Position numbers and translations under genes: made by a program. Below the pieces are notes generated by a model. That model made no database searches and was not told where the DNA came from. It worked only from the letters and a program-made list of their open reading frames with translations. From NCBI GenBank assembly GCA_017936245.1, contig JAGBFY010000579.1, forward strand, positions 1 to 7,637: a stretch of 7,637 nucleotides of DNA. Reading direction: 5' to 3'. Shown one piece after another: positions 4,960 to 7,637 of this stretch (position 1 is its first letter; the number at the start of each line of letters is the position of its first letter). This stretch comes from Kiritimatiellia bacterium. GTDB lineage: Bacteria > Verrucomicrobiota > Kiritimatiellia > RFP12 > UBA1067.

Positions 4960-7272
4960 ATGAACGAGAACACGATCAATAACGATGTGACGATAGCTGG
5001 GAGGGCGAGCGTCCTCGCGAGCCGTTATCGTATTGTTCGTCAGCTTGGGTCTGGCGGAATGGGAAGCGTGTGGCTCGCTGAGGATATGCAGCTGGACGGC
5101 AAGCTTTTCGCGATCAAGATGCTGCCGTCGATTCTTGTAGCGAATAAACGCGCGTATCAGCAGCTCAAGTCGGAAGCGCTCGTTTCTATGAGGCTGACGC
5201 ATCCGAATATCGTTACGTTGCGCGCATTTGAGGAGAATAACGGCAATCCGTTTTTGGTGATGGATTATATCGACGGCGAGACGCTGGATGATTGGTTAGG
5301 GGTTAGGGGGCAGGAGTCAGGGGTTAGTGAGGAAGAGGTTGTTAAACTTCTTAAGCCGATAGCGGAGGCACTTGATTACGCGCATGAGGAAGGTGTTGTC
5401 CACCGCGACATCAAGCCCGCAAATGTAATGATCCGTAAGGACGGTCGTCCGTTCGTCATGGATTTCGGCATCGCACGTGAGATACAGGAGACGCTGACGC
5501 GCGTGACGGGCAAGATGTCATCGGGTACGCTCATGTATATGTCGCCAGAACAGCTAAACGGCGACATGCCGAAAAAAGAGCAGGATATCTACTCCTTTGC
5601 AGCGATGGTATACGAATGCTTAAAGGGTGAACCGCCGTTTTGTCGAGGTGCGATAGAGGATCAGATAAAGAACAAAGAACCCGAACCGCTGGTAGGGCGC
5701 GTTGTCCCCAACGCGCCGAACGGCGGCGGTCTGGGGACAGACCGCCCTACCATCGCCGACGCAGTGATGCGCGGTCTTGCGAAAAAGCCGGAAGATAGGC
5801 CGACGAGCTGCGTCGAGGTGCTGGAGAAGAAATTTAACCGTGTAGAACGTGTAGGTCGTGTAGAGCCGGGATGGCAATTATCGGGAGGGGGGGCGTTCCC
5901 GCGAAACGTAAATTCTAAGAATGGAAATCGTATATCTCTGACGCGGAATGTGAAGTCCGGTAAACATGTCGCTGCGGTGAAGAAAGGTGTTGCTGTTCCC
6001 GCAAGGCGTAACGAATCATTGCATCCGCCCATGACGGGCGTCAGTTGCACCCGTAATACAGGACCGGATGCTTCAAGGGTTTCTTCGACATCGCGAAAGA
6101 ACTGGTTGTCGAGGAAAGGGATTGTCATGCTTCTTGCGGGAGCAACTGTGCTTATATCCTGTGTCGGTGCGGCATGGTGGTTGTGTTCTCCAGATGAACT
6201 TGAAGTCGAAGCCAGAAGATTGCGTTCTCAATTGTCTGATCAGTATATGAAGATGCAAAGGCTGTCGGATGATAACGGGTTCGCTCAAAGTAAGAAGGAG
6301 ATTTATGCTGTCGTTTTGCAGACGGACGAAAATATCAGTCGAAAACGATGGTCGTCCGTTATCTGTAATTGTGAGACGGCCCAAAAAATGATAGACAGAC
6401 TTTTTGTGGAAGATGTGGATAGATGTGTAGCGCGTACCGCTTCCAATGCAGCGCAAACCGCAAGGGAGTCTGCTGAAAAGACCTTCGCCGAAAAATATGC
6501 ACCTTACGAGTTGCAGAAGGGGGTGCTTATGTTTAAATCTGGCGAGAGGGAGCTTGCGCAGCGTGAATTTAAAAAAGCGACAATTATATTCAAGAAGGTG
6601 GAACAGCATTTTCAGGAAGTGAGAAAGTTGGCGATAAAGCGAAACCTTGAAACTGTGAGAAAAGAAGAGGATGCATGGCACCGATCTGAAGTGGAGAGCG
6701 TTCGTGCGAAAGCAAGTGTTGAAATAAGTGCGCTTAATCGCATAGATGATGCGGACGGATTCGGAGAAAGTAAGCGAGAAGCTGCAGATAAATTCAAAGA
6801 AGCGGAAGATGCGTTTGAAGCCGGACGTTGGCAGGAGGCGAAGAGCGGATATGAAAATGTCGTCGATCTTGCTGCAAAAGTAATCTCGTCGGATGTGGAA
6901 CGAAAACGTGCGGCAGGGGCAAAGAACAAGGCGTTAAAAGCGTCAATAGCCGCAGCTAAGGCTGGAGCAAGACGGTATGCGGCATGGAATGAGGCGATGC
7001 AATGGTGGATGGAAGGGGATACAGCGTTTAAATCCATGCGGTTTTCGGTAGCCGAGGAAAAATTCTCTGAATCAGAACGGCGGTTTCATGCAGCTGAGAA
7101 AAATGCAAAATCAAACGCCTTGTCGGAAAAATCATCTCAACCTAGTCGCGAACAGCTGTTTAAACGTCCGGTGTCGATGAATTATTGCCGACACTGTGGG
7201 TATTCATTGGTGAATGCTGATGCGGTGCCGCGTAATTGCCAGCAATGCGGAGGAAATCTTTTTGGAGAATAA
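4960..7272 (+). CDS. Membrane Ser/Thr protein kinase with helical repeats and C-terminal zinc ribbon
   Basis: This is a 770-residue protein. The kinase domain (about 23-290) has a full set of motifs: LGSGGMGSV (29-37), AIK with Lys53, alpha-C Glu72, HRDIKPAN (148-155), DFG (168-170) and SPEQ (195-198), so it should be active, in the PknB-like group. Two foreign-looking stretches lie inside the domain: residues about 113-123 from a 7-bp DNA repeat, and about 245-264 from the palindromic element. A basic linker of about 100 residues (293-385) follows, with a VERVGRVE repeat. One membrane segment spans about 387-407. The outer part (411-720) is helical, with repeated hairpin-like units, and the end (743-763) is a CxxC-x13-CxxC zinc ribbon. 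The ATG at 4960 is preferred over GTG 4951 because it yields MNENTI. It follows the Sel1 kinase by 23 bases and precedes the next gene by 10, so it is likely co-transcribed with both. Confidence 0.93.
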   Translation: MNENTINNDVTIAGRASVLASRYRIVRQLGSGGMGSVWLAEDMQLDGKLFAIKMLPSILVANKRAYQQLKSEALVSMRLTHPNIVTLRAFEENNGNPFLVMDYIDGETLDDWLGVRGQESGVSEEEVVKLLKPIAEALDYAHEEGVVHRDIKPANVMIRKDGRPFVMDFGIAREIQETLTRVTGKMSSGTLMYMSPEQLNGDMPKKEQDIYSFAAMVYECLKGEPPFCRGAIEDQIKNKEPEPLVGRVVPNAPNGGGLGTDRPTIADAVMRGLAKKPEDRPTSCVEVLEKKFNRVERVGRVEPGWQLSGGGAFPRNVNSKNGNRISLTRNVKSGKHVAAVKKGVAVPARRNESLHPPMTGVSCTRNTGPDASRVSSTSRKNWLSRKGIVMLLAGATVLISCVGAAWWLCSPDELEVEARRLRSQLSDQYMKMQRLSDDNGFAQSKKEIYAVVLQTDENISRKRWSSVICNCETAQKMIDRLFVEDVDRCVARTASNAAQTARESAEKTFAEKYAPYELQKGVLMFKSGERELAQREFKKATIIFKKVEQHFQEVRKLAIKRNLETVRKEEDAWHRSEVESVRAKASVEISALNRIDDADGFGESKREAADKFKEAEDAFEAGRWQEAKSGYENVVDLAAKVISSDVERKRAAGAKNKALKASIAAAKAGARRYAAWNEAMQWWMEGDTAFKSMRFSVAEEKFSESERRFHAAEKNAKSNALSEKSSQPSREQLFKRPVSMNYCRHCGYSLVNADAVPRNCQQCGGNLFGE
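5294..5328 (+). repeat. Five 7-bp tandem units inside the kinase domain
   Basis: The units are GGTTAGG, GGTTAGG, GGGCAGG, AGTCAGG and GGTTAGT. They encode part of LGVRGQESGVS, between DDWL and the helix before HRD. Because the unit is 7 bp, a single-unit gain or loss would shift the frame. The strict 7-base period in DNA, not in protein, shows it arose as a DNA repeat. Confidence 0.8.
5691..5751 (+). repeat. Y-shaped palindromic (REP-like) element inside the kinase gene
   Basis: A base stem GGTAG (5691-5695) with CTACC (5747-5751) encloses two hairpins. Hairpin 1 is GGCGCGTTG (5696-5704), loop TCCC, CAACGCGCC (5709-5717). Hairpin 2 is GGCGGTCTG (5725-5733), loop GGGA, CAGACCGCC (5738-5746). 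Both 9-bp stems are perfect, and the loops are reverse complements of each other. The element is read in frame as VGRVVPNAPNGGG then LGTDRPT, in the loop between the alpha-G and alpha-H regions of the kinase fold, where such an insert could be tolerated. Confidence 0.85.
5839..5865 (+). repeat. Three 9-bp tandem units in the post-kinase linker
   Basis: CGTGTAGAA, CGTGTAGGT and CGTGTAGAG follow each other in frame and encode RVERVGRVE just after the kinase domain. The DNA is nearly identical from unit to unit, which suggests a slippage-made repeat. Confidence 0.7.
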
Positions 7273-7273
7273 C

Positions 7274-7278
7274 AGGAG
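7274..7278 (+). promoter_or_regulatory. Ribosome binding site for the exported zinc-ribbon gene
   Basis: AGGAG lies 4 bases before the ATG at 7283 and directly after the stop of the preceding kinase gene. The spacing is short but usable. It supports 7283 as the start, where a signal peptide begins. Confidence 0.6.
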
Positions 7279-7282
7279 TTGT

Positions 7283-7576
7283 ATGAGAATTATATCTTTC
7301 GTTATAGCGCTTTCGGTTTTGCCTTTTTTAACTGCGAATGCGAAGACCTGTCCGCGGTGTTCGCAGAATGCATTGCAAACTGATCGGTTCTGTTCGTCGT
7401 GCAGATGGGATTTTAAAAGGTCTTTCTCCCCGGAGAACAATTCGACACCAAGTAGTCCTGTCGCTGTTAAATCAAATGTCGTACAGCCGTATCATAGGCA
7501 GTCCGACAGGATTGAAAGCAGGAATCGGATACAGAAACATTGCTATCCCATAGGCAGGATAGAATCCTTTCTTTGA
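7283..7576 (+). CDS. Small exported zinc-ribbon protein
   Basis: This is a 97-residue protein. Residues 1-20 form a likely Sec signal peptide (MRIISFVIALSVLPFLTANA) with a TANA-type cleavage site before KTC. The mature part begins with CPRC, then 11 residues later CSSC: a zinc-ribbon knuckle pair followed by an aromatic WDF. The remaining 55 or so residues are polar, rich in Ser, Asn, Arg and Gln, and look disordered. It follows the kinase at 4960 by 10 bases, and that kinase ends in a similar zinc ribbon which should also lie outside the membrane. A shared partner or metal-dependent pairing is possible but inferred. The tail may be shortened by a frameshift downstream, which cannot be judged here. 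I do not recognise a family. Confidence 0.72.
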   Translation: MRIISFVIALSVLPFLTANAKTCPRCSQNALQTDRFCSSCRWDFKRSFSPENNSTPSSPVAVKSNVVQPYHRQSDRIESRNRIQKHCYPIGRIESFL

Positions 7577-7637
7577 TTGGCTCTTATGGTATCATAACAG
7601 CAGCTTCGCCGTCAATGGGAAATCTATCGTTATTTGC

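Noticed and set aside
6024..6043. Small inverted repeats around CGCCC and GGGCG in the kinase linker
   Set aside because: The stems are only 5 bp, have no second copy in the window and could be chance in GC-rich coding sequence.
7577..7637. Possible terminator or promoter after the last gene
   Set aside because: Only a 4-bp TATG/CATA inverted repeat is visible, with no T-run and no convincing promoter boxes.
1..7637. CRISPR array, tRNA, rRNA or insertion sequence
   Set aside because: No spaced direct repeats, cloverleaf, rRNA-like conserved blocks or transposase frames are visible; the Sel1 tandem units are protein-coding repeats without spacers.

Overview
The window looks like a piece of a Gram-negative bacterial genome rich in eukaryote-like (Hanks-type) Ser/Thr kinases. 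I infer a member of the PVC superphylum, perhaps Kiritimatiellota, Lentisphaerota or Verrucomicrobiota. The reasons are kinases fused to SUMF1/FGE-type and Sel1 domains, small lipoproteins, and GC-rich palindromic repeats inserted in genes. This placement is inference only; no rRNA or other marker gene is present.

All six genes supported here lie on the + strand with short gaps, so they probably form one operon or gene cluster. Left to right they are: (1) the 3' part of a Cys-rich protein with DnaJ-type CxxCxGxG zinc-binding repeats and a glycine-zipper hydrophobic stretch (3-554); (2) a degenerate kinase (pseudokinase) with one membrane segment, a long coiled coil and a C-terminal SUMF1/FGE-like domain (585-2822); (3) a small lipoprotein of unknown function (2933-3289); (4) a kinase with intact HRD and DFG motifs, one membrane segment and three near-identical Sel1 repeats (3374-4936); (5) a fully canonical kinase with one membrane segment, a helical repeat region and a C-terminal zinc ribbon (4960-7272); (6) a small exported zinc-ribbon protein (7283-7576). 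The last 61 bases hold nothing I can name.

The two kinase-type genes at 585 and 3374 are clear paralogs, sharing the kinase core and a GGVWYWQ membrane-segment end. The first has lost the beta-3 lysine, the catalytic aspartate and one glycine-loop residue. All three kinase-type proteins start with the same short peptide pattern, MxENxI then TI, although the codons differ. The simplest reading is a membrane signalling module: cytoplasmic kinase or pseudokinase heads joined through single membrane segments to different extracytoplasmic domains (SUMF1-like, Sel1, helical plus zinc ribbon), with a lipoprotein and Cys-rich proteins as possible envelope partners. The role of the module is not known to me.

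A second layer is repeat DNA inside genes. A 61-bp Y-shaped palindromic element (two 9-bp hairpins with complementary TCCC and GGGA loops, closed by a 5-bp base stem) lies in frame within the kinase domain of gene 5. A decayed copy lies in frame next to the membrane segment of gene 2, and a single-hairpin copy with paired base changes lies between genes 3 and 4. Gene 5 also carries an in-frame 7-bp tandem repeat and a 9-bp tandem repeat in or next to its kinase domain.
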